A DNA stretch of 64,000 nt, taken from Peptoniphilus_A sp001811425. GTDB lineage: Bacteria > Bacillota > Clostridia > Tissierellales > Peptoniphilaceae. The stretch lies in the NCBI RefSeq assembly GCF_001811425.1, contig NZ_KV804704.1, positions 28,538-92,537 on the forward strand, given 5' to 3'. The notes below the pieces were generated by a model. It searched no databases, was not told the origin of the DNA, and saw only the letters and a list, made by a program, of their open reading frames with translations. This document shows positions 1 through 7,920 of the stretch, one piece after another. Position numbers and translations under genes: made by a program. Each line of letters opens with the position of its first letter. The stretch's first letter is position 1.

Positions 1-805
1 TGAAATAAAAAATACAAACCCTGATGTTGAAATTATTTCAAAAAATGCCAATGGAGATTTGACAGTTGTCCCATCAATTATTAAATCTTTTCAAGATAAA
101 AAAGTTGATTTAATTTACGCAATAGCAACTCCAGCAGCACAAGGTGCAAAGAATGGCGAAAAGGAAATTCCAATTATCTTTAACGCAGTAACTGACCCTG
201 AAAGTGCAGACCTATTAGAGAACTTAGAAGAGCCTGAAGGAAATATTACAGGCGTTAGCGATTACTTCTCCATAGAAGCACAACTTGAAGAAATGATAAG
301 TATTTTCCCAGACATTAAAAATGTTGGCGTAATGTTCTCTACTAACGAAGCCAATTCAAAATTCCAAATAGAAGAATTAAAAAAGGCAGCAGCAGGCTTT
401 GGACTAAATGTAGTTGAAGTTGGAGTAAATAATATTAACGATGTATCAACGGCAATAAAGACAATCGAACCAAAGATTGACATCTTCATGGCAATTACAG
501 ATAACACAGTTTCATCTGCATCAACAATTATTGCTGAATCTTTAAAGGAAGCAAAAATCCCTTCCTTTGCATCAGAAGAAGGACCTGTTGAAAATGGAAT
601 CTTAATTAGTGCAGGCGTTGACTATGTAGACCTTGGAAAGAAAGCAGCTGGCATGGCAAGTGAAATACTTGGCGGCAAAAAAGTTTCTGAAGTTCCAGTA
701 GTATTCTCTACAGACACTAGAAAAGTTGTAAACAAAAAAACTGCTGATGCACTTGGACTAAGTGAAGACGATAATTTAATGAAGGACGCAAAGGTCGTTG
801 AATAA
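1..805 (+). CDS. ABC transporter substrate-binding protein (TrpX-like), 5'-truncated by window edge
   Basis: The reading frame is open from base 2, so the gene starts outside the window and lacks its signal peptide and first part here. The visible ~267 residues match the ABC_sub_bind family, the extracellular binding component of importers such as streptococcal TrpXYZ, which take up aromatic amino acids. Typical features are the D-L-I-Y-A-I-A-T-P-A-A-Q segment, the hinge region around P-I-I-F-N-A-V-T-D-P, and a C-terminal lobe ending in a G-K-K-A-A-G-M-A helix. The TAA stop is followed 33 bases later by the permease gene, so the two are probably co-transcribed. The substrate cannot be read from sequence; tryptophan or tyrosine is an inference from the family. 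Confidence 0.88.
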   Translation, partial: EIKNTNPDVEIISKNANGDLTVVPSIIKSFQDKKVDLIYAIATPAAQGAKNGEKEIPIIFNAVTDPESADLLENLEEPEGNITGVSDYFSIEAQLEEMISIFPDIKNVGVMFSTNEANSKFQIEELKKAAAGFGLNVVEVGVNNINDVSTAIKTIEPKIDIFMAITDNTVSSASTIIAESLKEAKIPSFASEEGPVENGILISAGVDYVDLGKKAAGMASEILGGKKVSEVPVVFSTDTRKVVNKKTADALGLSEDDNLMKDAKVVE

Positions 806-838
806 TAAAACACACAAAAATTTTTAGGAGGAAGAAAG

Positions 839-1723
839 TTGAATTCAGTAATAATGGAATCCATTGTCACAGGACTTATATTTTCCATATTGACAATAGG
901 AGTTGTAATAACCTTTAAAATTTTAGATTTTCCAGATATGTCTGTGGAAGGGACCTTTCCACTGGGAGCCTTTGTCTTTGCAAAGATGCTAACCCTTGGG
1001 ACCAACCCACTGCTTGCAATGTTAGTTTCACTTATTGCAGGTGGTCTTGGCGGATATATAACTTATGTTTTATTTAGAAAATTTAAAATTCAGGCAATCC
1101 TTGCAGGAATTTTGACCATGACATTTTTATATTCAGTTAATTTAAGAATTACTGGCACGCCAAATGTTACCTTCTTTGATTACAAAACTGTTTTCCAACT
1201 TTTTGAAAGCCTACCAAAGATTGTAATCCTAATTATTATAACTTTAATAATAAAAATTGCCTTGGACTGGTTCTTAAAAACAGAAAAGGGATATTTGCTT
1301 TTAGCGACGGGAGACAACGAAACTCTCGTAAAGTCTCTTGGCAAAAACCCAGACAAGTACATTGCCATAGGTCTTATAATTTCAAATGCACTTGCAGCCT
1401 TAGGTGGAGCCTTAATGGCACAGTCCAATGGCTACGCTGACATTACCATGGGTCAAGCTATTATCGTATCAGCACTTGCATCAGTTATTATAGGCGATGC
1501 CTTTTTGAAAAGTGCAAACTTTTTAAATAGAACAACAAGAGCAATTATAGGAGCAATAATTTATAGAATAATCTACGGTATAGCCCTTTACATTGGACTT
1601 GCTCCAAGTGATTTAAAGGGAATAACTGCAATCATCGTAGTATTCTTTATAGTTTATAACAATGTCTCATCTAAGGGACTAGCTGTATTAAAGGGAAAGA
1701 GGGAAGAAAATGCTAAAAATTAA
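839..1723 (+). CDS. ABC transporter permease (TrpY-like)
   Basis: Integral membrane permease of the BPD_transp_2 type (LivH/RbsC superfamily), 294 residues with about eight to nine hydrophobic helices. It should form the channel used by the upstream binding protein. Motifs seen include G-T-F-P-L-G-A-F-V near residue 40 and the E-x-G-Y-L-L-L-A-T-G-D-N loop near residue 150 that contacts the ATPase in this family. The start is TTG at 839, supported by AGGAGG at 826-831 with seven bases between. The 3' end overlaps the ATPase gene by 14 bases, which indicates translational coupling. Confidence 0.9.
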   Translation: MNSVIMESIVTGLIFSILTIGVVITFKILDFPDMSVEGTFPLGAFVFAKMLTLGTNPLLAMLVSLIAGGLGGYITYVLFRKFKIQAILAGILTMTFLYSVNLRITGTPNVTFFDYKTVFQLFESLPKIVILIIITLIIKIALDWFLKTEKGYLLLATGDNETLVKSLGKNPDKYIAIGLIISNALAALGGALMAQSNGYADITMGQAIIVSALASVIIGDAFLKSANFLNRTTRAIIGAIIYRIIYGIALYIGLAPSDLKGITAIIVVFFIVYNNVSSKGLAVLKGKREENAKN

Positions 1724-2531
1724 AAACATATCAAAAACTTTTTACAAGGGAATGGAAGAAGAAAACCAAGTATTTGATAACTTTTCCCTTGAAATCGAAG
1801 AAAATAAGTGCGTTGCAATTTTGGGACCAAATGGCTGTGGCAAGTCTACACTATTTAATATGATTTCTGGTTCACTTAATCCAGACTCTGGAGAAATTTT
1901 ATTAGGTGATGTTGATATTGCAAAATTATCTGAAGACAAGAGGGCAATAGACATTGGAAAGGTAAACCAAGACCCATCAAAGGGAGTTTGCCAAAGCTTA
2001 AATATTTTAGAAAATATGTCCATGGCTTTTAAGAAGGGCAACAAATTTACCTTCAAAAAATTAATCGACAAGAACAACAATGAAAAAATAATTGAAAAAC
2101 TAAAGTCCATTGACCTGGGTCTTGAAAACAAATTAAAGACACAAGTAAAATTTTTATCAGGTGGACAAAGACAATCCCTATCTCTATTAATGGCGACAGT
2201 AAAAAAGCCAAAAATACTTTTACTTGATGAACACACAGCAGCCCTTGACCCAAAGACCTCAAAGTTAATCATGGATAAGACTAATGATTTAATAAAAAAA
2301 GAAAAGATTACAACCCTTATGATCACTCACAACTTGAAAAACGCCATAGAATATTCAGACAGAATAATAATGCTCAACAAGGGCAAAGTTGTCCTAGACA
2401 TTCTTCCAAGTGAGGTCACAGAAGAAGAATTAAATAGAATTTACAACGAAAAAATTGAAGAATCAAATAATATAGAATCAGAAAGATTAAAAAGCATAGA
2501 AAATATGAAACAAATAGAAAAAATTGCATAA
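1710..2531 (+). CDS. ABC transporter ATP-binding protein (TrpZ-like)
   Basis: ATPase that powers the importer encoded by the two genes before it; 273 residues, intracellular, bound to the permease. All motifs are intact: Walker A G-P-N-G-C-G-K-S-T near residue 40, signature L-S-G-G-Q near residue 150, Walker B I-L-L-L-D-E-H, and an H-loop histidine in M-I-T-H-N. The Walker B Glu is followed by His rather than the usual Pro, as in other members of this subfamily. It is the last gene of the operon; a strong hairpin terminator follows directly. Confidence 0.92.
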   Translation: MLKIKNISKTFYKGMEEENQVFDNFSLEIEENKCVAILGPNGCGKSTLFNMISGSLNPDSGEILLGDVDIAKLSEDKRAIDIGKVNQDPSKGVCQSLNILENMSMAFKKGNKFTFKKLIDKNNNEKIIEKLKSIDLGLENKLKTQVKFLSGGQRQSLSLLMATVKKPKILLLDEHTAALDPKTSKLIMDKTNDLIKKEKITTLMITHNLKNAIEYSDRIIMLNKGKVVLDILPSEVTEEELNRIYNEKIEESNNIESERLKSIENMKQIEKIA

Positions 2532-2551
2532 ACCTCATAAAATAATTGCAT

Positions 2552-2590
2552 GGAAAAAAGTCCTACCCGACAAAAGGTAGGACTTTTTCC
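2552..2590. terminator. Bidirectional intrinsic terminator
   Basis: An eight-base-pair G/C-containing stem (2560-2567 with 2576-2583) has a loop of eight and is flanked by A-run and T-run, so it can terminate on both strands. It lies between the convergent ABC importer operon (plus) and the anti-sigma gene (minus). Confidence 0.85.
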
Positions 2591-2603
2591 ATAATATAAA
2601 TTT

Positions 2604-3641
2604 TTATTTTAAAGTGAGAGTAAACTCGTCACCAATTTTTTGTTCTCCAATAGGCATTTCTTTGTCATAGCTGTGGACTGTCACTCTGTATAATTGGCAT
2701 TTTAGTGTTTTGATTTCATTTAAAAGTTCATCGGCAGTAACTTTGCTAATGACTGGTGAAAAGTATAGGTTGGATTTATTTTTCTCTGCTTCGCGAGTTT
2801 CAAAATAAACAAATTTATCTTTGGAATCTCTTGCTTTTATTGAATAAAGATATCCATCTTCGGAATCAGGATAGGTCAATACTATTTTTTGTGAAGCTGG
2901 GCTTGTAGCAAGGCTTTCAATGACAATGTTATTTGTATCTGGAATAGTAAAGTCCTTTGCTATAAGATTTTTCTTCATTTTCATTTGTGACATATCTATA
3001 TTTGTTGAGAGAGTAATTTTTTTCTCGTTTCCTAAAAATTCATCAAAGGAAAATTCTAAATTAACTTTGCCTTCTTTTGGCAATGAGTCTTCCAAAATAT
3101 GTTCAAGAGTATAGACATTTACTTTTTTATCTTCAGGTAAAGTATATCCAGAGGCACTGTAGCTAAGAATATTATTTTTCTTGCCATTAACCTTAAGTTC
3201 AGTTAAGTTAACTTCTCCAGAGAGCATTTTTTCTGAGTCATTTAAGCTCAAAATTACAGTGTATAATTTATTATCTTCAATAATAAATTTATCAAAAATA
3301 TATTTTTTGCCATTTATTTCAAAAGCTTCATTTAAATTTACGCTGTACTTATCAACTTCCCTTGAAAGTCCCATGGCATTAGATAAAGTAATTTTAAAGT
3401 TACTTGCTAATTCTCTTGTCTTGGCAAAGACATAGCCACCGGATGTGTAATTTGTTATCCCCAAAACTAATATAAGAGATGCTGCTATTGCTACCACTTT
3501 TTTATTAAACTTATTTTTCTTGTTTTTTATTTTTAATGATCTCACAGTTCTTTTTAGATTTTCTCTTTCAAAATCATTAAGAGGAACTTCTTCGTATTCA
3601 ATTTTCATGTCGTTTAACTCATCATATATATTATTTTTCAT
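2604..3641 (-). CDS. DUF4179 membrane-anchored anti-sigma factor
   Basis: A 345-residue single-pass membrane protein. Residues 1-45 are cytosolic and basic towards the membrane. Residues 48-66 (V-V-A-I-A-A-S-L-I-L-V-L-G-I) form the membrane helix, and about 275 residues lie outside. The start of the external part resembles DUF4179, a domain found in putative anti-sigma factors of Firmicutes. The gene overlaps the ECF sigma gene by 11 bases, the usual arrangement of a sigma factor and its inhibitor. A GGAGGG site nine bases upstream supports the start. By inference it holds the sigma factor at the membrane until an envelope signal releases it. The signal is unknown. Confidence 0.8.
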   Translation of the reverse strand: MKNNIYDELNDMKIEYEEVPLNDFERENLKRTVRSLKIKNKKNKFNKKVVAIAASLILVLGITNYTSGGYVFAKTRELASNFKITLSNAMGLSREVDKYSVNLNEAFEINGKKYIFDKFIIEDNKLYTVILSLNDSEKMLSGEVNLTELKVNGKKNNILSYSASGYTLPEDKKVNVYTLEHILEDSLPKEGKVNLEFSFDEFLGNEKKITLSTNIDMSQMKMKKNLIAKDFTIPDTNNIVIESLATSPASQKIVLTYPDSEDGYLYSIKARDSKDKFVYFETREAEKNKSNLYFSPVISKVTADELLNEIKTLKCQLYRVTVHSYDKEMPIGEQKIGDEFTLTLK

Positions 3642-4152
3642 AAAAATTTTCCCTCCATTTTTTTAAAAAATTTCTTCCTCTGCTAACTTTTTTGTAGGCA
3701 TTTGCTGTGGAAATATTTTGCTTTGACGCTGCCTCTTTATAGGAAAGACCATGGATAAAAATATTTTTAAAAAGTTTTTTGTCTTCGTCATTTAAAAGTG
3801 AAAGGATTTCTTCTATTTCTAGATTTGAAGATAAATCTGAATCCACAATTTTTGAATCTTCATCTAATCTAAGGCTTTCAAATTTAATTTCTTTTCTAAG
3901 AATATCTATGGCTCTATACTTAGCAACAAGGGCACACCAATTTTTAAAAGTAGACCTACTTGGGTCAAAGTATTTAATATTTTGCCATATACTTAAAAGT
4001 GCGTCATTCATGGCTTCTTCCCAAAGGTTTGGATATTTCCAAAGCGTTTTTGAAATAACTCCCTTTAATATTTTTCCGTACTCTTCAATAAATATATAAA
4101 GGGCATCTTCATCTTTATTTTTTAGCCTTTCTATCAAGTCTTTATTATCCAT
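3631..4152 (-). CDS. ECF-type RNA polymerase sigma factor
   Basis: A 173-residue sigma-70 family protein containing only regions 2 and 4, the ECF layout. Region 2 covers about residues 10-90, with L-W-E-E-A-M-N-D-A-L-L-S-I-W-Q and F-K-N-W-C-A-L-V-A-K-Y-R-A-I-D, the -10-binding helix. Region 4 covers about residues 110-165, with the helix-turn-helix G-L-S-Y-K-E-A-A-S-K-Q-N-I-S. It would direct RNA polymerase to a small regulon, probably including itself and the overlapping anti-sigma gene. A strong AAGGAGG site precedes the ATG. No convincing ECF promoter motif was identified in the 90 bases upstream. Confidence 0.88.
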   Translation of the reverse strand: MDNKDLIERLKNKDEDALYIFIEEYGKILKGVISKTLWKYPNLWEEAMNDALLSIWQNIKYFDPSRSTFKNWCALVAKYRAIDILRKEIKFESLRLDEDSKIVDSDLSSNLEIEEILSLLNDEDKKLFKNIFIHGLSYKEAASKQNISTANAYKKVSRGRNFLKKWRENFYEK

Positions 4153-4241
4153 ATTTCCTCCTTCACTAATATATTCGTGATAGAGATAATAATTCTGACA
4201 AATTTTTAAAATTAAAATTTATGAAAAATAATTTTGAGCAC

Positions 4242-4278
4242 AAAAAAACTACTTTGGCTTAACCAAAATAGTTTTTTT
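4242..4278 (-). terminator. Intrinsic terminator of the degenerate ABC operon
   Basis: An 11-base-pair stem with one G-T pair (AACTACTTTGG with CCAAAATAGTT on the plus strand) and a four-base loop. On the minus strand it is followed by seven T. It lies just after the stop of the ABC-2 permease gene and separates it from the sigma factor gene. Confidence 0.8.
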
Positions 4279-4281
4279 AAA

Positions 4282-5121
4282 TTAATATTTAAGTTCCTTG
4301 CTTGAATAGATTGTGTAAGTCAAGACAATCATCAGTATAAAGATTACTGCATTTGCTATTATGCCAAATAGGTTTAGGTCTGCACTGACAAAGCTATAAG
4401 GTCTAAAGGCTTCGTTAGGGAAGTAAGATACAACCATGCCAAAGACATCGCCCATAACTTTTCCAACAATTGTAAGTAGTACAATTAAGAATACAAATAG
4501 TGCAGCTACTGCATCTTGGTGTAGTGAAGATTTTGACATTGAAGAGAAGAAGTAGCCAATGGACATAAATACTAGACCTGAGCCAAGTAGTCCAACGAAA
4601 ACTTTTACTACTGCTTCAAAAATTTCAAAGCTTGTTATTTCAGCAGCATCACTTGCTCCAATTCCTATGGAAGAGATTCCAAGGACAAGTCCAACTGTTG
4701 CAAGTCCCATAATTATTAAAAATAAGATGTAAGTCAACAAGTTGGCGGCAATTTTTCCTGTTACGATTTCTGATTTTGAAATTGGGTTTGAATAAATGTA
4801 TTCAATGTTGCCTGAGCTTTGTTCCTTAGCAATGGAGCTTGCTCCAAGTTGCATTGCAAATACAAATATTAAAACTGCAAGGTAATGGTAAACAAGGGCA
4901 ATGTAATCGCCAATATTTACTATGTCCATACCTTCATAAACTCCCAAAATATTTCTAGTTGGCTCGTTAAAGCTTTCCATAACTGAATTAAATAGTGAGT
5001 TCATTTGTGACTCTGCAAGGAAAGGATAGAAGGCAAGCATAAGTCCAAGTAAAATTATTAGGACGATTGCCCAAGATATCATCTTTGCAAAATTTGATTT
5101 AAATTCCATATTAAATATCAT
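4282..5121 (-). CDS. ABC-2 type transporter permease
   Basis: A 279-residue membrane protein with six predicted helices: one near residues 14-34, four in the middle and one at the C-terminus. A large external loop lies between helices 1 and 2. The segment S-S-I-A-K-E-Q-S-S-G-N-I-E-Y-I-Y-S-N-P-I-S-K-S-E around residue 90 is the cytosolic coupling region typical of ABC-2 permeases. The family exports drugs, peptides or lipids; the substrate cannot be told here. AAGGAGG six bases before the ATG supports the start. The gene overlaps the ATPase gene by 11 bases, so the two are translated as a pair. Confidence 0.85.
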   Translation of the reverse strand: MIFNMEFKSNFAKMISWAIVLIILLGLMLAFYPFLAESQMNSLFNSVMESFNEPTRNILGVYEGMDIVNIGDYIALVYHYLAVLIFVFAMQLGASSIAKEQSSGNIEYIYSNPISKSEIVTGKIAANLLTYILFLIIMGLATVGLVLGISSIGIGASDAAEITSFEIFEAVVKVFVGLLGSGLVFMSIGYFFSSMSKSSLHQDAVAALFVFLIVLLTIVGKVMGDVFGMVVSYFPNEAFRPYSFVSADLNLFGIIANAVIFILMIVLTYTIYSSKELKY

Positions 5122-6478
5122 CTTTATCCTCCTTTAGCCTTGTCTCTTCTGTTGCATTAAAGACGCCTTCATCAGAGGTTTTAAAAATAATTGTATCGTC
5201 TTTTCTATTTTCTTCTGAACTGTCGTGGAAAATTTCTGTATTATCAACAAAGTTTTCTTCTACTTTAGGCTCAGCTTCATTAATTGTTTCTGCTTTTTCA
5301 ATTTCTAATTCAGGAGAAACTTCTTCTTTTATTTCAGGAGATTTTTCTTCTCCAAGAACAACTTTATCTTCATCGACAAAAAGATTTGTCTTTGTGTTGT
5401 GAATTACATCTTTTTCAGAATTTTCTACATTGACGCCTTCTACTTCAGAAAAATTATTTTCTGCATCGCTAATTTTTATTGTGCTTTCTGTCACTCCATT
5501 AACTTCAGAAGTTTCAAGACTACTTGCAGAAATTTTTTCTGTAGGAGTCTCTTCTACATCTTTTACTGGAGCAGGAGCTTTTCTTCTAGGAAGCTTTGCA
5601 TTTTCTCCCTTGTAGTAAGCATTGACCTTGTCAGATAATTTTGCGTCTTCAAGTACATAATTTTCAAGGGCTTCTTCATAGATCACCTTTGAAAGTTCAG
5701 GAAGAGCTCCATCATAATAGAGGATTGTTTCATCTTCCTCATCCTTAATAATTCTTGCGCCAATGGAAGTAAAGTAATTTAAATTTCCTCTGTAAGAGTC
5801 AATTTTTAAAACCTTGTCTCCAGCTGCCTTGACATTATTGTATTCAGTGTCTTGGATTTTTCCATCAGACAAGTAGGCAATTCGTGAAGAATATTTTTTT
5901 GCCTCTCTAAGAGAATCAGAGAGTAGTAAAACAGTCAAGCCTTCACTTTCATTTAATCTCTTTACATGAGAGAAGAGTCTATCTATATCCTTTTCTTCTA
6001 AAAATTTTGCTGGAGAGTCTAAAATTAAAAGTCTTGGTTTTATAACTAAGGCATTAATAAGAGCAAAGAGTTTTCTTTCTCTATCTCTTAGGTCGCAAAT
6101 GCGAAGGTTTGAATTAAATTCAAAATAATCACAAAGGACATCAATGTCTTCTGTGTTAGACAAACCATGTGCGCTAAGTGTCTTCTTAAGTAAAGCATAA
6201 GATTTTATCTTTGAATCGAAAATCATATCTTCAGATACGAAGGACACAGTTTCTTTTATTTCTTTTGATTCCTTAAATGAATCCATATCATAAACCCTAA
6301 TAGATCCACTACCAGGTTTTAAGTATCCCATTATAATTCTAGCAAGAGTTGTCTTTCCGGAGTTTTCTGTTCCAAGAAGAGAGAAAAATTCGCCATCTAA
6401 AATTTCTAAATTTAAATTTGATAAGACTTTTTCCTTGCCCTTGCGTTTTGTCAGGTCATTTATGACGATGGCACTCAT
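5111..6478 (-). CDS. Degenerate ABC ATPase with long acidic C-terminal tail
   Basis: A 455-residue protein made of an ABC ATPase domain (about residues 3-220), a linker, and a roughly 165-residue disordered, Glu/Asp/Ser/Thr-rich tail. Walker A is present (G36 to T44, G-T-E-N-S-G-K-T-T). Other motifs are degraded: the LSGGQ position near 128-136 reads C-D-L-R-D-R-E-R-K, the Walker B catalytic Glu is Ser155 (L-L-I-L-D-S-P), and the switch His is Asp188 (L-L-L-S-D-S). It may bind ATP but hydrolyse it poorly. The tail holds D-D-T-I-I-F and D-N-T-E-I-F, like phospho-acceptor motifs of Hanks-type kinase substrates. The start at 6478 has AGAGGTG upstream; an 11-residue longer frame would begin inside the TATAAT box at 6510-6515. 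It pairs with the downstream permease. Confidence 0.8.
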   Translation of the reverse strand: MSAIVINDLTKRKGKEKVLSNLNLEILDGEFFSLLGTENSGKTTLARIIMGYLKPGSGSIRVYDMDSFKESKEIKETVSFVSEDMIFDSKIKSYALLKKTLSAHGLSNTEDIDVLCDYFEFNSNLRICDLRDRERKLFALINALVIKPRLLILDSPAKFLEEKDIDRLFSHVKRLNESEGLTVLLLSDSLREAKKYSSRIAYLSDGKIQDTEYNNVKAAGDKVLKIDSYRGNLNYFTSIGARIIKDEEDETILYYDGALPELSKVIYEEALENYVLEDAKLSDKVNAYYKGENAKLPRRKAPAPVKDVEETPTEKISASSLETSEVNGVTESTIKISDAENNFSEVEGVNVENSEKDVIHNTKTNLFVDEDKVVLGEEKSPEIKEEVSPELEIEKAETINEAEPKVEENFVDNTEIFHDSSEENRKDDTIIFKTSDEGVFNATEETRLKEDKDDI

Positions 6479-6509
6479 ACTATTCACCTCTTTAATAATT
6501 GATAAACTC

Positions 6510-6515
6510 ATTATA
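6510..6515 (-). promoter_or_regulatory. -10 box for the degenerate ABC operon
   Basis: A perfect TATAAT reads on the minus strand 32 bases before the chosen ATG. The -35 region at 17-base spacing (TTTTAT) is poor. The position argues against the longer reading frame that starts at 6511. Confidence 0.5.
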
Positions 6516-6565
6516 CAATAAAAAATAGCTAAATAAAAGGATAGAAAAATTATTGAAAAAGGAGC

Positions 6566-6594
6566 TTGTTTTTTTGGGGGAAAAGTAATATCAT
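6566..6594 (+). promoter_or_regulatory. Candidate promoter for the AT-rich gene pair
   Basis: TTGTTT, 17 bases, TATCAT, ending 53 bases before the ATG at 6648. A short inverted repeat (AGCTTG at 6563-6568, CAAGCT at 6610-6615) brackets the promoter and could be an operator. Based on pattern only. Confidence 0.4.
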
Positions 6595-6647
6595 AGTAAA
6601 TGAATAAAGCAAGCTAAAAATAATTTCTTGATTATTTAGGGGGCATT

Positions 6648-7298
6648 ATGAAAAAGAAAGTTTTATCTTTAATCTATCTAACAAGTTTTTATTTGGGTAT
6701 ATTGTCATTACTTGTAATGTTAATAAGTGTTTTACCTGGTATGATAAGAGGAAAATTATTTATTGATAATGATACTTTAATGCGCTTCTCTATAATATTA
6801 TTATTTTTATTGGTTCTGGCATATCTAGTTGTTTTATCGATAAATGGAAATGAAAGAAAAATATTATTAAAAATAACAGAATATATTTCGATTTTCGTAT
6901 ATATATTCTTTATATTTTTCATTTTTATCAGAAATATTAATTATAATTATCCAACAGTTAATGTGATTCCATTTAAATCAGTTATAAATTATTTTTATGA
7001 TTTTTTGACTTTAACAAGTAAACTAAATTATTTTTCTTTTTTTAAATTTATTATATTTCCAATTATTTATCTAATTCCAGTTTTTATTTTTATCAAAACT
7101 AAATACCATAGAAATTACTATATATTTATTTCAATTATTATTATTTCGTTAGAAGTGGTGAAATTCTTTTTATACAAAAGCTTTAATTTAGACAATATCT
7201 TATTAGGTTTATTATCTGCTATTATTACAGCTGAAATTATTTGTAAAATTCCGTTTAAGTTAAATTTAGGAGGTTTTAATGATAAAAAGGTTTTGTAA
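6648..7298 (+). CDS. VanZ-like membrane protein
   Basis: A 216-residue, strongly hydrophobic protein with six likely membrane helices. The segment N-V-I-P-F-K-S-V near residue 105 and the late segment L-E-V-V-K-F-F with N-L-D-N-I-L-L-G-L-L near residue 175 match the two conserved patches of the VanZ-like family. That family is named for a teicoplanin resistance protein, but most members have no known role. The match is divergent, so a resistance function should not be assumed. The gene is richer in A+T than its neighbours and overlaps the next gene by 20 bases. RBS is GGGGG six bases before the ATG. Confidence 0.6.
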   Translation: MKKKVLSLIYLTSFYLGILSLLVMLISVLPGMIRGKLFIDNDTLMRFSIILLFLLVLAYLVVLSINGNERKILLKITEYISIFVYIFFIFFIFIRNINYNYPTVNVIPFKSVINYFYDFLTLTSKLNYFSFFKFIIFPIIYLIPVFIFIKTKYHRNYYIFISIIIISLEVVKFFLYKSFNLDNILLGLLSAIITAEIICKIPFKLNLGGFNDKKVL

Positions 7299-7776
7299 GA
7301 AATTTGTTTTAATATCAATTATGATATTGATTTGTTCTTCTAGTGTATTTGCTACAAGCAATGAAATCGTTGATGGAAAAAAGGAGAGTGATGATGGTAT
7401 CTTTAATTGGGCGAGTAGAGAAGATAGAATGAGCTCTGACGGTTCATTTGATTATTCCTTTTATCAAGGACTAGCTTCTGATAAATTCACATTAACTAAT
7501 AGTTATACGACAATTTATTGTAATTCTACTTATGAAGGAACTACTTTTACACCAGCGTTTTCTATTTCTTTATATGAGAAAGCGTATAGAAATTGGTCAT
7601 ACCACTATGTTGGAGAAGAAAGTATGTCTTTAAATGGGTCAGATCGTGCTCACTTTAATAATTTACATTATATAGATGGAAAGTATTTTTTTAGAATGGA
7701 CACAGATTTAACGAGGGGAGTCGATTCTCCGATACATGGATATGGAGAAATATCCAATTTTGGGGATAGGATATAA
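7279..7776 (+). CDS. Predicted secreted protein of unknown function
   Basis: A 165-residue protein with a clear signal peptide: basic M-I-K-R-F-C-K-K, a hydrophobic core, and probable cleavage after V-F-A near residue 26. The mature part is about 140 residues, rich in Ser, Tyr and Phe, with a single Cys near residue 82 and no lipobox. I do not recognise a family. Its TAGGAGG ribosome site lies inside the VanZ-like gene, so the two are translated together. A surface or secreted role is an inference from the signal peptide. Base composition matches the VanZ-like gene rather than the flanking housekeeping genes. Confidence 0.7.
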   Translation: MIKRFCKKFVLISIMILICSSSVFATSNEIVDGKKESDDGIFNWASREDRMSSDGSFDYSFYQGLASDKFTLTNSYTTIYCNSTYEGTTFTPAFSISLYEKAYRNWSYHYVGEESMSLNGSDRAHFNNLHYIDGKYFFRMDTDLTRGVDSPIHGYGEISNFGDRI

Positions 7777-7824
7777 AATAAATATTCTATAGTTTAATTT
7801 GAAAATTTAATTTAAGCGGTAAAT

Positions 7825-7862
7825 AATAGTGTTAGTCATAAAGATTAGCACTATTTTTTTAA
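7825..7862 (+). terminator. Intrinsic terminator
   Basis: A 13-base-pair stem with two G-T pairs (7825-7837 with 7843-7855), a five-base loop and a run of T. It ends the AT-rich gene pair. Confidence 0.85.
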
Positions 7863-7887
7863 TTTACATACCTAAGCTTTCTAATTG

Positions 7888-7896
7888 TGATATAAT
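7888..7896 (+). promoter_or_regulatory. Extended -10 promoter of ychF
   Basis: TGA-TATAAT, an extended -10 element, 24 bases before the chosen ATG. No good -35 at 17-base spacing, as is common for extended -10 promoters. Confidence 0.6.
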
Positions 7897-7920
7897 TTTA
7901 CTTTGAATGGAGGTTTTCTA

